Numbered from the stretch's first letter, positions 52,605-63,180 are shown. The stretch is DNA of 64,000 bases from Alphaproteobacteria bacterium (GCA_002400495.2 NVQL02000014.1:51888-115887); one strand, 5' to 3'. Made by a program: numbers and translations. The notes: generated from the letters alone by a model not told the origin.

Positions 52605-55400
52605 ATGGCATTCAAAAATCTATTGCTGATATTTCTAGTTTTAAATTTATCCGCTTGTTTTGGCACGCCAGAAAAACCGACAATCCAAACCAACCCGTCA
52701 GTCTTGACCAAAACCTTAAACAACGGCTTTAGCTATCATTTATTTGAAGCCAAAAATGATCAAGACGACGCCAAAGTGAGTTTTCGCTTTATGGTAGATA
52801 TTGGTTCATTTCAAGAAGATGCCAGCCAAAAAGGCTATGCGCATTTTGTTGAACATTTAGCATTTAGAGGCAGCAAAAATTTCACCTATGAGCAAAAAAA
52901 GCAACATTTATCAGACGGTGGCTTAAATTTTGGCCAACATAGCAATGCATTCACCGATTATGACAAAACTCTGTATTTTATTGATGAGATCAACGCGACT
53001 GAAGCGCGCCTGACAACAGATTTAAAATTATTTAGAGACGTTGCAGGTGGCATTCTATTTGCCGATATAGATGTGAATTTAGAACGCGGCATTGTGATTC
53101 AAGAACTGCTTTTGCGCCAACAAAAAGCCAACAATATCCAACAAAAAATTGCCAAATTATACGATGCAACGGGTGTTTTTGAAGACAAAGATCCAATTGG
53201 CACAAGACAGATTATCGAGCTAGCTAACCCAAAACAATTAAAGGCATTCTATCATAAATGGTATCAACCACAATTTATGCATTTAATGGTGGCAGGCAAT
53301 TTTGACAAACAAAAAATGGCCACGCAAATCGAAGCTATATTTAATGATTTACCCAAATCCGAACGCACCAAACCCCAAAACCCGCAACCCAATTTACCCA
53401 CTGGCGCTCATTTCATTGACAATGATCAATATCCCAACAATGAAGTTCATTTATACATCCCCATTGATGACATAGATTATGCATTAAAAACCACCGATCA
53501 ATTCCAACAAGTTATATTTAACGACTTCGTGGTCGGTGGCATCGACAGTCAATTGCATCGCATTAATGACGCGGCTGGCAAACAATTCCCGCTTTTAAAG
53601 GTAAGCCTCACATGGCGCCACAACAAACCATTTGTGATTGTAACGGTGCGACATGCTCCTAATCAGCGCATTGCCGCATTAGAATTCATCACGCAGAACT
53701 TTACCAAATTACGCGAGCAAGGTTTTGATAAATCACAATTTGATAATCAAATTGACTATATTGACGTGCGCGCCAAAAATCCGACATCACCTTATGGAGT
53801 TAAAGGCAGTGCAGTCGGTATTGCCAATCAGCTTTATAGTGATGTCGCTTATGGGGTACAACATACAAGTCAGAAACAACAAGCCGATCAAGCTAGATAT
53901 TTCATATCTCAGGCCAATCAAGACAACGTAAAAATTCACATTCAAAAACTATTAAACCAGCAACTTGGCATGTTGGTGTTAACGCCCATCCCTGTCACCA
54001 ATGATGAGCAGAAAAAGCTAACCATCCTGCTTGATGAATTTAACCAAGATCAAGCCGTTGCGCTCAGTCCATCAGACTCCAAACCCAGAAAAGTCGATGA
54101 AATCGCTCAATATGATGGCGAATCTGGTTCAATTGTTGAACAAAACATCATTGAAGGCAGTGCCATAAAATATCTAAAGCTCAGCAACAGCATGAATGTT
54201 TTTCTGCAACAACGAAGCGATGATAGTGGGCATATAAGCATAAAATTAATGGCCAAAGGCGGCGTAGAATTTTTGCCTGCCAACCTCGTACCAGCTAGTA
54301 AAATTGCATTGCAAATATTGTCAACAAATGGCATTGGCGGCTTGGGGCAACAGCAATTACTCGAATATCTCAATAAAAATGGTTTGGGAATGTGGCCGTA
54401 TATAGAATTGGTGCGTCACGGCATAAAAATGAATGTGCAGAAAAAGCCAGACCAAGAAAAAGCCTTTAATCTGCTGCATCAAGCATTAATCAGGCCTGTT
54501 GTGCATGAAGGTCAATTTACCGCCGCCAAACAAGCTTTCATAACCCAGCTCGAGCAATTTCTCGGCTCACCGCAGGGTCGGTATTTTGTCAATTCGGTAA
54601 AGGGTATTTATACAGAAGGTGGCGATCACTTAATGGTCAATGTCGAAGTGGCAAAAACCATGACATCAGGTGATGTTTTGGCAGTCTATGATCATTTATT
54701 CACCGACATGAGCCGCTGGAATTTGATAATTGTTGGTGATTTTAATGAAAACATCATCGAAAATTACCTGAAAAAATACATTGCCTCCCTTCCGACCAAA
54801 TCGGTTGAACTGAAGCAAGCCATAGTAAAAACCACAAAACTAGATTTTGAATTAAGAAGCAAGGAAGCCGAAAAAGATCAATCGACCGTCGAGTTGAGTT
54901 TCATGAATGAAGGATTTGATAAAAAATTAACAAACCGAAACGCAATTTTTATCGCGTCTGCCATCATAAAGAAACGCTTATTTGAAGAATTACGCACCAA
55001 ACAAGGGTTGGTTTATGGGGTGAATGCAGGGCTGATAATACAAAAGCTTTCAGTAAATCCAGCTACATTAAAAATTAACTTTTCCGCTTTACCGCAAAAT
55101 GAACAGCAATCAATCAGCATCATTCAGCAGGTGTTGAGTGAGGTTAAAGCCAACGGTTTCAGCTCTCAAGAGTTCAAAACTGGCATTGCTGAAGCCAAGG
55201 AAGCATTGCGTAAATTTAACGATTCTAATGAGGGCATTGCTCATTCGATTGCCAAAAATGTTATTAATGACGAACTTTTCGAAGGCTATATAAATGCCGA
55301 CAAGAATTTAGCAGAATTAAACCTAGAAACACTCAATCGAATGTTCAATCAATTTATGCAAAATAGCGTCAAAACTAAATCAATATTTTCTAACCAATAA
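52605..55400 (+). CDS. M16-family zinc metallopeptidase, lipoprotein
   Basis: 931 residues, the length of pitrilysin-type tandem M16 proteins. The signal ends in a lipobox LNLSAC, so Cys18 would be lipidated. The inverted zinc motif is H-F-V-E-H (His80, Glu83, His84) with a downstream Glu in LERGIVIQELLLRQ near 165. A second, inactive M16 half follows (about 520-931) with RTKQGLVYGVNAG. It probably degrades peptides in the periplasm. The upstream 267 bp holds no gene. Confidence 0.9.
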   Translation: MAFKNLLLIFLVLNLSACFGTPEKPTIQTNPSVLTKTLNNGFSYHLFEAKNDQDDAKVSFRFMVDIGSFQEDASQKGYAHFVEHLAFRGSKNFTYEQKKQHLSDGGLNFGQHSNAFTDYDKTLYFIDEINATEARLTTDLKLFRDVAGGILFADIDVNLERGIVIQELLLRQQKANNIQQKIAKLYDATGVFEDKDPIGTRQIIELANPKQLKAFYHKWYQPQFMHLMVAGNFDKQKMATQIEAIFNDLPKSERTKPQNPQPNLPTGAHFIDNDQYPNNEVHLYIPIDDIDYALKTTDQFQQVIFNDFVVGGIDSQLHRINDAAGKQFPLLKVSLTWRHNKPFVIVTVRHAPNQRIAALEFITQNFTKLREQGFDKSQFDNQIDYIDVRAKNPTSPYGVKGSAVGIANQLYSDVAYGVQHTSQKQQADQARYFISQANQDNVKIHIQKLLNQQLGMLVLTPIPVTNDEQKKLTILLDEFNQDQAVALSPSDSKPRKVDEIAQYDGESGSIVEQNIIEGSAIKYLKLSNSMNVFLQQRSDDSGHISIKLMAKGGVEFLPANLVPASKIALQILSTNGIGGLGQQQLLEYLNKNGLGMWPYIELVRHGIKMNVQKKPDQEKAFNLLHQALIRPVVHEGQFTAAKQAFITQLEQFLGSPQGRYFVNSVKGIYTEGGDHLMVNVEVAKTMTSGDVLAVYDHLFTDMSRWNLIIVGDFNENIIENYLKKYIASLPTKSVELKQAIVKTTKLDFELRSKEAEKDQSTVELSFMNEGFDKKLTNRNAIFIASAIIKKRLFEELRTKQGLVYGVNAGLIIQKLSVNPATLKINFSALPQNEQQSISIIQQVLSEVKANGFSSQEFKTGIAEAKEALRKFNDSNEGIAHSIAKNVINDELFEGYINADKNLAELNLETLNRMFNQFMQNSVKTKSIFSNQ

Positions 55401-55520
55401 TATTTTTAACCAATGAAAATCGAGTCTAAATAGCATAAAATGACCGCCTTTAGGGCTAGCTGCGGCATGTCATATATGTTAAATTCGCAACGAGGTTCTA
55501 ACAATGAATTTAGTAAAATA

Positions 55521-56159
55521 ATGAATTTAATAACATTTAAACAAGCATTGGCCAAAATGCCGCTAGTTGCCATCATCCGTGGCGTCACGCCAGATGAAGT
55601 GTTGGCCATCGCAACCGCCATTAAAGATGTAGGTTTTTACCTAATTGAAGTGCCGCTAAATTCTCCAAACCCCTATGAAAGCCTCAAAATAATAGCAGAC
55701 GCATTGGGTGATGAGATTCTAATCGGCGCAGGCACAGTGACAAGCCCAGAACAGGTCGATAAAGTGCAGGCGGCAGGCGGGCGCTTTGTGGTTTCGCCCA
55801 ATACCAATGTCGAGGTCATCAAGCGAACCAAGCAATGCGGGCTTTATTCTTTGCCGGGCTTCTACACCCCGTCCGAGGCATTCCAAGCCATAGATGCAGG
55901 CGCAGATGCGCTTAAAATGTTTCCATCCGATAGCTTGGGAGTGAAGGGTTTAAAGGCCATATCTGTGGTGCTGCCCGACGAAGTGGCAATTTTTGCGGTT
56001 GGTGGTGTTAATATTGACAATATGGCCGATTATGTAGCGGCAGGCGCAGCAGGTTTTGGCCTCGGCACAGGCGTTTATAGAGTCGGTATGTCAGCAGATC
56101 AGGTTAGTGACAACGCCAAAGCCCATGTGGCCGCATACAAAAACATACGCAGCCATTAA
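55521..56159 (+). CDS. dgoA: 2-dehydro-3-deoxy-6-phosphogalactonate aldolase (KDPG/KHG family)
   Basis: About 212 residues, the usual length. The catalytic residues are visible: Arg in VAIIRG, Glu in LIEVPLNSP, and Schiff-base Lys in ADALKMFPSDSLG. FAVGGVNIDNMADYVAAGAA closes the barrel. It splits KDPGal to pyruvate and glyceraldehyde 3-phosphate in the De Ley-Doudoroff galactose route. ATG 55521 is preferred to an in-frame ATG at 55440. A 5-codon frame ends TAATG on this start. No other galactonate genes are adjacent. Confidence 0.87.
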   Translation: MNLITFKQALAKMPLVAIIRGVTPDEVLAIATAIKDVGFYLIEVPLNSPNPYESLKIIADALGDEILIGAGTVTSPEQVDKVQAAGGRFVVSPNTNVEVIKRTKQCGLYSLPGFYTPSEAFQAIDAGADALKMFPSDSLGVKGLKAISVVLPDEVAIFAVGGVNIDNMADYVAAGAAGFGLGTGVYRVGMSADQVSDNAKAHVAAYKNIRSH

Positions 56160-56170
56160 TCAGTTAAAAA

Positions 56171-57070
56171 CTACTGATGCAAAAGTTTTTTGCCTGTGGT
56201 GACAATTTTTTCAGAAATATCGGTCATAATTTTACCGTAACTAGAGCTATATTGCCAATAAAGTGGAATGTCGATATAGGATTCAGGCACCAATTCAACC
56301 AATGTGCCGTTTTGAATATGTTCTTCTACCAAAATGAGTGGATGGATGCCCCAACCAATCCCTTCGACGCAAGATTTGATATAACCTTCTAATGAAGGAA
56401 TCCAATTAATCATGCAATTTACGTTTTTATTGCAGACCTGTTTGATCCATTTTGTCGGCAATTCGTCTTTACGGTTAAAAGTTATGCACGGGGCAGCACT
56501 TATACTTTTTGGACTAATAATGCCATTAGCAAAATTATCTACGACGAATTTGGGGCTTGCAATTGCAACATATCTCAAAGAACCAATGTAAGAATTTTGA
56601 AACCCTTGGGTCGGATTTTTGCGCGCGGTAATGGCCGCAACCACATCGCCTCTACGCAATAAGTTGGTGGTTTGTTCTTGATCATCAATGATGATATCAA
56701 ACAAAAAATTGCCCGATCTGCTGATCTCACCCATGGCCGCAGGGAACCATGTCGCCATGCTATCTTCATTCACAGCCATTCTTAAGTTAAGCGCACCAGC
56801 GGCGTTTAAAGCGGTGTTTTTGGGCAATGTATCAAACAAGTTTTTCTCTAAAACTTCAATTTGTTCGGTGTGTTTAAATAAGGCGTAACCATATTCAGTT
56901 GCGGTACACGGTTTCCCGCGAATAATCAGCAACGCTTCAAGTCGGTCTTCGAGCAATTTGACGCGCTGCGAAACAGCAGATGGGGTGATGTTAAGTGACT
57001 TGGCTGCAGCTTCAAAACTGCCTTCGCTGATCACGGCTTTCAGGCCCATCAATAATTCGTAGTTTAGCAT
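56171..57070 (-). CDS. LysR-family regulator, ArgP/LysG type
   Basis: 299 residues. The helix-turn-helix is GSFEAAAKSLNITPSAVSQR followed by VKLLEDRLEALLIIRGKPCT, with the ArgP-like L-L-x-R-G-K-P-C variation. The effector domain follows. ArgP relatives usually control a LysE-type exporter, which is absent here. It is divergent from a desaturase gene 126 bp away, the most likely target. Confidence 0.87.
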   Translation of the reverse strand: MLNYELLMGLKAVISEGSFEAAAKSLNITPSAVSQRVKLLEDRLEALLIIRGKPCTATEYGYALFKHTEQIEVLEKNLFDTLPKNTALNAAGALNLRMAVNEDSMATWFPAAMGEISRSGNFLFDIIIDDQEQTTNLLRRGDVVAAITARKNPTQGFQNSYIGSLRYVAIASPKFVVDNFANGIISPKSISAAPCITFNRKDELPTKWIKQVCNKNVNCMINWIPSLEGYIKSCVEGIGWGIHPLILVEEHIQNGTLVELVPESYIDIPLYWQYSSSYGKIMTDISEKIVTTGKKLLHQ

Positions 57071-57196
57071 ATGTTAAGTAATCCTAATGTGGCATTAGCA
57101 TCTTTAATTGTACTGAATTTTTATTACAACTTAAACAAAAAATACGCCTTTTTTTAAAAAAAAGCGATTCCTTAACCAAAACGGGAGACAAATCAC

Positions 57197-58102
57197 ATGT
57201 CTAGTAAACAACTTAAACAGGTATTTATACGTGAGTTCATCGCCTTCAGTAAAAATTCTAATATAGTAGCAAGTGCAATGCTTAGTTTTTATATTATTCA
57301 GATTTTCTCTTTGATTGCAGTGGGGTATTATATTTTAGGCCATCCCGTTACTTTGCAAAGCTTAGCGATATTTGCCATTATATTCTTATTAGGCACACGC
57401 TTTCGGGCATTAAATAATATTGTGCATGAATGCACACATTATAGTTTTTGCACAGGCAGAAAATATAACATAATAATGGGCAAAATTGCCGCAAGTTGTA
57501 TTTTTACCTCGTATATTGACTATAAAGTTGAGCATATGTCGCATCATCGCAGCCTCGGTGACTATGAGGTTGACCTGGATTTTCAGAGCCGACAGCAGTT
57601 TAGATTTGAAGAAGCGTTGAGTTTTAGAACCATTCTACGCCACGTTATGACCCCAATATTAGGGCTGCATTTCCCGCAATATTTTTCATTCAGTATGACA
57701 TTTAAAGACGGCGCGATTTATGGCATGATTAAAGTGCTGCTCATGGCATTTCTTGCCGCTATGTTATATTTGGCTCCATTGACAGCTTTGTTATTCCTGA
57801 TCATTCCATTTGTTTGGATGTTCAGTGCGGTTAATTATTGGACAGATTGTGTCGATCATGCTGGCCTGTTGCATAAGGATGACGACCTGTATAAATCCAG
57901 AAATTTCATTATGAATAGGTTCTTACGGTCAATATTTTTCCCCCGCAATGATTGTTATCACTTGGTGCATCATCTATTTCCAAGTGTCCCTGCCCATCAT
58001 ATGGAGAGGGCGCACGAAATATTACTCACCAATGATGAATATTCGTCCGCCGCAAATGTGGCCGCGCAAGAAGCCAAACAATATGCAATATCAGATGGAT
58101 AA
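57197..58102 (+). CDS. Membrane fatty acid desaturase family protein
   Basis: 301 residues with about four to six membrane segments and the three His boxes of the family: HECTH near residue 77, HMSHH near 115, and HLVHH near 255. These bind the di-iron centre. It introduces a double bond or a hydroxyl into a lipid; the exact substrate is not evident. GGGAGA is upstream. The LysR gene is divergent. Confidence 0.88.
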   Translation: MSSKQLKQVFIREFIAFSKNSNIVASAMLSFYIIQIFSLIAVGYYILGHPVTLQSLAIFAIIFLLGTRFRALNNIVHECTHYSFCTGRKYNIIMGKIAASCIFTSYIDYKVEHMSHHRSLGDYEVDLDFQSRQQFRFEEALSFRTILRHVMTPILGLHFPQYFSFSMTFKDGAIYGMIKVLLMAFLAAMLYLAPLTALLFLIIPFVWMFSAVNYWTDCVDHAGLLHKDDDLYKSRNFIMNRFLRSIFFPRNDCYHLVHHLFPSVPAHHMERAHEILLTNDEYSSAANVAAQEAKQYAISDG

Positions 58103-58291
58103 TAATAAAATTAATTGATTGCATTTAAAATATTTAATGTTACGATTAAGTTATAATTTTCATTAAGGTTAATGCGTCGTGGGAATTCTAAAGTGGTGGC
58201 TGAATCTAGATGGTACATCCACGTCATTGGCGCGACTAACGACTTATCTTGACCTTATTGTTACCAAACCGATCGGTTGCGATCGTTGTCT

Positions 58292-58348
58292 GAACAGGTG
58301 GTCTTACTACCTATACTCCCCCAATAGGATATGCGGGGCCACCTGTTC
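58292..58348. other. Stem-loop element in the desaturase-AKR intergenic region
   Basis: GAACAGGTGG and CCACCTGTTC form a perfect 10-bp stem with 37 nt between, inside which CCCC/GGGG and CCTAT/ATAGG can also pair. TGAATTTTTC follows. It could be a terminator-like or small-RNA structure. A 61-codon GTG frame (58179-58364) overlaps but is weak. Confidence 0.5.
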
Positions 58349-58385
58349 TGAATTTTTCTATTAAACTTTCATCACCCATTTGGGT

Positions 58386-59360
58386 TTAAAATGAGCCAAG
58401 TATCTTCGCAATGTCACTCATAATATGATCGGGCAATAAATCCATATTGGCCACAGCAAAATTTTCTTCGGCTTGCTTGGTGTTTTTAAAACCAGGCACA
58501 GGCAAAGCATGCGGCGAATAGGCCAATATCCAACTCAAAGACCCTTGTGCCACAGTACGCCCACCAAATGTAAGTAAATCCTTAAGGGCATCAAGCATTT
58601 TCAAATATTCTGGGCTGGGTTGGCCATCCTTGAAAAAACGTAACCAATCAAAAGCTTGCGCCCTCACATCATTATCTGGCAATTTTTCACCACCCGAAAA
58701 TTTACCCGATAACAACCCCATAGCCAGCGGCAAGCGGCAAATAGAAACCGAGCCCTTATCAGCAATCAACCTCATCATTTCAGTTGCAGGTGTAAATAAA
58801 TTAAGGTCATTCTCCACCGCACCAAAATGCGGCCGATCAATAAACTGCGCAATACTTTTGGCATTATCGTCACTCCAGCCATAAGCCGCAATTTTGTCTT
58901 CATGCACCAATTCATCAAGCGTATCAAACACCTCAACCGCATCATCAACGTCATAACCGTTTAAATGCAAAAACACCAAATCCAATGTGTCACGCTTTAA
59001 GCGGCGGCGGCTGCCTTCAATATTCTCTCGAATGGCCTGCGGCGATACATCTGGCGCACCAGATATATTCTTCACATCATCAATCGGATAGCCAAATTTG
59101 GTCACAATCACCGCATCTTCATGCTTCGAAATTTCTTCACCAATTAATATTTCGCTATGCCCGGCGCCATATCCAGATGCGGTATCAAAAAACCGCGCAC
59201 CCATTTCATAAGCGCGGTTAAGCCCCGCACGCGAGTCATCATCATTAACACTGCCATAAGATGTCGAAGGCCCGTCATTGCTTTTCGTGCCACCAATCGC
59301 CCAACAACCCACGCCAATGCGCGGTACTTCAATTCCATTCCATAATTTAATTTTTTGCAT
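58386..59360 (-). CDS. Aldo/keto reductase
   Basis: About 324 residues. VPRIGVGCWAIGG start, then FFDTASGYGAGHSEILIGEE (catalytic Asp, Tyr), VIVTKFGYP (Lys), LDLVFLHLNG (His) complete the AKR tetrad. ATG 59360 has AGGGGGC upstream; the longer frame to 59531 would overlap the divergent gene. It reduces an aldehyde or ketone with NADPH; the substrate is unknown. Confidence 0.88.
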   Translation of the reverse strand: MQKIKLWNGIEVPRIGVGCWAIGGTKSNDGPSTSYGSVNDDDSRAGLNRAYEMGARFFDTASGYGAGHSEILIGEEISKHEDAVIVTKFGYPIDDVKNISGAPDVSPQAIRENIEGSRRRLKRDTLDLVFLHLNGYDVDDAVEVFDTLDELVHEDKIAAYGWSDDNAKSIAQFIDRPHFGAVENDLNLFTPATEMMRLIADKGSVSICRLPLAMGLLSGKFSGGEKLPDNDVRAQAFDWLRFFKDGQPSPEYLKMLDALKDLLTFGGRTVAQGSLSWILAYSPHALPVPGFKNTKQAEENFAVANMDLLPDHIMSDIAKILGSF

Positions 59361-59521
59361 TTTAAGCCCCCTTTTGGTTTTTCTAGAGTTTATTTCACGC
59401 ATCGTAAAATGGCAATTGATAATATTTAACAATTTGACGAATGAATAACAGGCTTGGCGAATGTTAGATGGCTGACATAACTGTCTCAGACTAGCCTGAG
59501 ACAAACAAATAGGAGAAAAAC

Positions 59522-60532
59522 ATGTTTTCATTCATTGGCAAAAGCCTGATGGCAATAATGATTGGTTATTTTGCAATCGCATTTAGTTTGGTGGTTTTTT
59601 CCAGCCCCGAAATAATAGTTCCCGAACCCGATAAAACTTTAAGCTTTGCGCAAACCACAGGCATAAATTATTCCGACTTACCAGAATCGGTTTTGTTTAA
59701 ATCTCGAACGGGAGCGGAGTTAAATTATCGGGATTATCAAACATCTGATCAGGCCAAAGCCCCGATTCTAATTTTAATTCACGCATCTGCTCTACATAAC
59801 ATACAGTTTCATTTATTGGCGACAGAGTTAAGCCAAATGAGCGCCGCACAGGTGATTGTACCAAATATGCGGGGGCATGGCCCATCGCCACTGCAACGCG
59901 GTGACATAGAATATATTGATCAGTTGGAAGATGACATTGCAGACCTAATCGCGGTATTGAAAGCCGAAAACCAAAACGCAAAAATAATTTTGGGTGGCCA
60001 TTCATCAGGCGGTGGTTTTGCTTTGCGTATGGCAGGTAGCCAATATGCAGACACGCTGAGCGGCTACATTTTCTTAGCGCCATTTTTAAAATATGATGCA
60101 CCAACCACTAGATCTGATACAGGCGGTTGGGCTCATTTGGCGATCGGCCGCTTCATTGGTTTAAGTATGTTAAATGGCGTTGGCATGAATGTGCTGAACC
60201 ATTTGCCAATCATGAGCTTTGCTGTGCCCAAAACCGAAATTGAAGATGAGTTTGGTGAAATGATAACTCAATTATATAGCCATCGGATGAATGCAGGCTT
60301 CGCCCCTCATGATGATTATCAAGCTGATATAAAAGCCATCAATGCGCCGTTTTTGGTGCTAGTGGGGCAAAAAGATGACGCATTCATAGCAGATCAGTAT
60401 CAACCAGTCTTCACCAAAAACAACAGTCGTGGTGCTTATGAAATAGTGCGTGATGCAGACCATTTGGGCTTAGTCAATAACCAGCGGACAATCGTAAAAG
60501 TTGCCGACTGGTTAAACACCAATTTTAAATGA
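59522..60532 (+). CDS. Membrane-anchored alpha/beta hydrolase
   Basis: 336 residues. An N-terminal hydrophobic segment (AIMIGYFAIAFSLVVFSS) anchors or exports the protein. The hydrolase core has ILIHASALH (oxyanion region), MRGHGPS, and nucleophile elbow GGHSSGG with Ser near 161. Asp and His are placed in GQKDDAF and RDADHLG. Lysophospholipase- or esterase-like activity is probable. AGGAG lies upstream. Confidence 0.85.
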   Translation: MFSFIGKSLMAIMIGYFAIAFSLVVFSSPEIIVPEPDKTLSFAQTTGINYSDLPESVLFKSRTGAELNYRDYQTSDQAKAPILILIHASALHNIQFHLLATELSQMSAAQVIVPNMRGHGPSPLQRGDIEYIDQLEDDIADLIAVLKAENQNAKIILGGHSSGGGFALRMAGSQYADTLSGYIFLAPFLKYDAPTTRSDTGGWAHLAIGRFIGLSMLNGVGMNVLNHLPIMSFAVPKTEIEDEFGEMITQLYSHRMNAGFAPHDDYQADIKAINAPFLVLVGQKDDAFIADQYQPVFTKNNSRGAYEIVRDADHLGLVNNQRTIVKVADWLNTNFK

Positions 60533-60542
60533 CTTAAACTCA

Positions 60543-63080
60543 CTAAAAATTACCAACGCCGTCCGTACTTTCGTCAAAGCCTTTGTCAGTTTTAATGTTA
60601 CCTTGATCCATATTTGACAATTGATTGACACATCTCAACACAGGTGATTTTATCTGATCAACCGTGATTGCCACAGGCGAGCTAACCCGAAAAGTCTTAG
60701 TCTCATCAGGCAACATATTGACCAACATATCATCAACCTCAGCATCAGCATGAATACGGTCAACAAATAAGCACAGATCTCGCAAAAAGCACTTGGCGGT
60801 AATATGTACCAAATAATCACTATCCACGTCTTCAACCTTCACTTCATATTCAGCTTCAGGTAAATCAAGCTCAACATCTTCATTAAAAAAGTAAAACGCC
60901 GTGCTGTCATGCATAGTGGCAATAATCATTTCCTCACGCGGGTTTTGCGCCGTCATCACATCTTTAGGAATCGCATATTCACCAGCCTCCAAACGGTCAA
61001 CACATAAACGCCAATGCTCATATTCAGCCAGCACGGTGCCGTCAAATTTCACCCGCTTCATATTCACAGGTCCACGCCAAAACAACGTCCGCTCATTCAC
61101 CGCCACCACAGATAAACCGTCACCACGCGGCTGAATGGTCAGCAAATGCGGCTCATAAACATTGCGCATCGCATACCAAAGCGGCTTTTTGCGGCCATAA
61201 CCATCAACCGCCGACCAAGATGTCACAGGCCAACAATCATTTAGCTGCCAAATGATACTGCCCATACAGCGGCCTCGATGGCTGCGATAATGCTCAATGC
61301 CAAATTTAAGCGCCCGCGCTTGGTTAAGCTGGGTGATATAATGCCAATCATCCATACTCTCAGGCTGCTCATTCGGAATCGGCAAGTGGCCTTGCAACCC
61401 GCGAATTAACTTATCATTACCAATAGTCGATTTCTGATGATGCCACACGCCCGATGAAACAGGTGTCAACGGCTCATCATGCACACTCTGGCTTAATGTT
61501 GCCCATGTTGGCGGCGCCTGCCAGCCAAATTCAGAGGCAAACCGCGGTATGTTATGGGCATAATTCTCATACCCAACCTCATTCCACACATCCCATTCAT
61601 GCGTACACCCATGGTTAGGGTCATTCGGGTGAACATCCATACTGCCCGAATAGGGACTGCTCGCCCAATAAGGCCGTGTCGGGTCAATCTCAGCAACAAT
61701 TTTAGGCAATATATCAAGATAATAGCCTTCACCCCATGTCTCACCATTAAGTGCTTCCTTCCAACCCCAATCAAAATAACCCCAAATATTTTCATTGCTG
61801 CCATTCCACAAAACGAGAGACGGGTAGGGCATTAACCGCTCAACATTCCCCCGCACTTCGGCTTCAATTTCAGCAGGTAAGTCACCATCTTCGGGGTAGG
61901 CCGCGCAAGCAAACAAAAAGTCTTGCCACACCAACATGCCTGCTTCGTCACAAGCCTCATAAAATTCATCATTCTCATAAATGCCACCACCCCAAATGCG
62001 CAACAGATTCATATTGGCATCTTTGGCTTGGTCAATACGAGCGGCATAACGCTCAGCAGTCACCCGCGGCAAAAAACAATCATCGGGTATCCAATTGGCA
62101 CCCATCACAAATATCGGCACGTCATTAACCACCAAGGTAAACGCCCTGCCAATCTCGTCCTTACTGGTATCAAGCCGTATAGAGCGAAAGCCCACTTTCC
62201 GCTGCCACGTGTCGAGAATCTTTTTCTTTGCCATCAAGCCAACTTCAAGTTCATAAAGCGGTTGACCACCTAAATTATGTGGCCACCAAACATGCGGGCT
62301 TTTCACCTCAAGCGCCACCACACCATGGCTTTCACCCGCCGCAATCGCCACTTTGGCTTTCACACCTGCAACCTCAACATTCAGGCTTAACGCGTCATCA
62401 GCAACCCCGTCTCGCTCAATCTCAACTTTCACCTTCACATGGCCAGTATCGCCAACCAATGTCACCTCAGGCCGCACAGATTTCAGCCGCGCACCCGACC
62501 AAGACTCAATATAACAAGGCTTAAAAATACCCGATGTCGCCATGCTCGGGCCCCAATCCCAACCAAAATCACAGGCCATTTTGCGCATATAGTTAAACGG
62601 CCCAGGGTAATTATTAGGCCGATGCGCATATTGTTTTTCAAACGCCAAACCCGCACGCCGTGGTGATATAAAACGCACTTCCAACTTATTGGCACCATCC
62701 AACAAAGCATCAGAAATATCAAACCGATAGCTACGATGCATATTGGCAGTTTTCCCCAATATTTTGCCATTAAAGCAAACCTCAGCAATCGTATCCAAAC
62801 CATCAAATACCAAGTCATGACGGGTCATTTCGTTGGCGGTATGATTAAATTCAAGCGCATATGTCCAATCCTGCCACCCAATCCAATCTTGGCGAATTTC
62901 GTTCAGGTCAATATACGGATCAGCAACCAAGCCCGCATTCATCAAATCCAAATGCACAACACTGGGTATACTGGCAGCAATTTGGTCAGGCAGGGGCGGG
63001 CGGCCTTTGGCGTTAGCGCCAACGTCAGTCGCGCAAGACAACATCCAGTCAGATGACAGAGTTTTTATTTTAAGAGGCAT
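60543..63080 (-). CDS. Beta-mannosidase, glycoside hydrolase family 2
   Basis: 845 residues, typical for the family. The N-terminal sugar-binding domain begins near IPSVVHLDLMNAGLVADPYI. The barrel has RIWGGGIYENDEFYEACDEA, the acid/base Glu in LWNGSNENIWG near 430, and the nucleophile Glu in RFASEFGWQ near 516. There is no signal peptide, so it acts on imported oligosaccharides in the cytoplasm. It releases mannose from beta-linked manno-oligosaccharides. No mannan genes are adjacent. Confidence 0.92.
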   Translation of the reverse strand: MPLKIKTLSSDWMLSCATDVGANAKGRPPLPDQIAASIPSVVHLDLMNAGLVADPYIDLNEIRQDWIGWQDWTYALEFNHTANEMTRHDLVFDGLDTIAEVCFNGKILGKTANMHRSYRFDISDALLDGANKLEVRFISPRRAGLAFEKQYAHRPNNYPGPFNYMRKMACDFGWDWGPSMATSGIFKPCYIESWSGARLKSVRPEVTLVGDTGHVKVKVEIERDGVADDALSLNVEVAGVKAKVAIAAGESHGVVALEVKSPHVWWPHNLGGQPLYELEVGLMAKKKILDTWQRKVGFRSIRLDTSKDEIGRAFTLVVNDVPIFVMGANWIPDDCFLPRVTAERYAARIDQAKDANMNLLRIWGGGIYENDEFYEACDEAGMLVWQDFLFACAAYPEDGDLPAEIEAEVRGNVERLMPYPSLVLWNGSNENIWGYFDWGWKEALNGETWGEGYYLDILPKIVAEIDPTRPYWASSPYSGSMDVHPNDPNHGCTHEWDVWNEVGYENYAHNIPRFASEFGWQAPPTWATLSQSVHDEPLTPVSSGVWHHQKSTIGNDKLIRGLQGHLPIPNEQPESMDDWHYITQLNQARALKFGIEHYRSHRGRCMGSIIWQLNDCWPVTSWSAVDGYGRKKPLWYAMRNVYEPHLLTIQPRGDGLSVVAVNERTLFWRGPVNMKRVKFDGTVLAEYEHWRLCVDRLEAGEYAIPKDVMTAQNPREEMIIATMHDSTAFYFFNEDVELDLPEAEYEVKVEDVDSDYLVHITAKCFLRDLCLFVDRIHADAEVDDMLVNMLPDETKTFRVSSPVAITVDQIKSPVLRCVNQLSNMDQGNIKTDKGFDESTDGVGNF

Positions 63081-63180
63081 GAAGAATACTTACAATTTAG
63101 ATTATCGTTAATGCATAACTTATTATAGCCAATCAGCCAGCGCAATCATTTATTATCCAACCCAATCATTTTGTTTTCTT

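Noticed and set aside
58179-58364. 61-codon GTG frame as a definite gene
   Set aside because: Weak start context and overlap with a stem-loop; kept only as a possibility in the findings.
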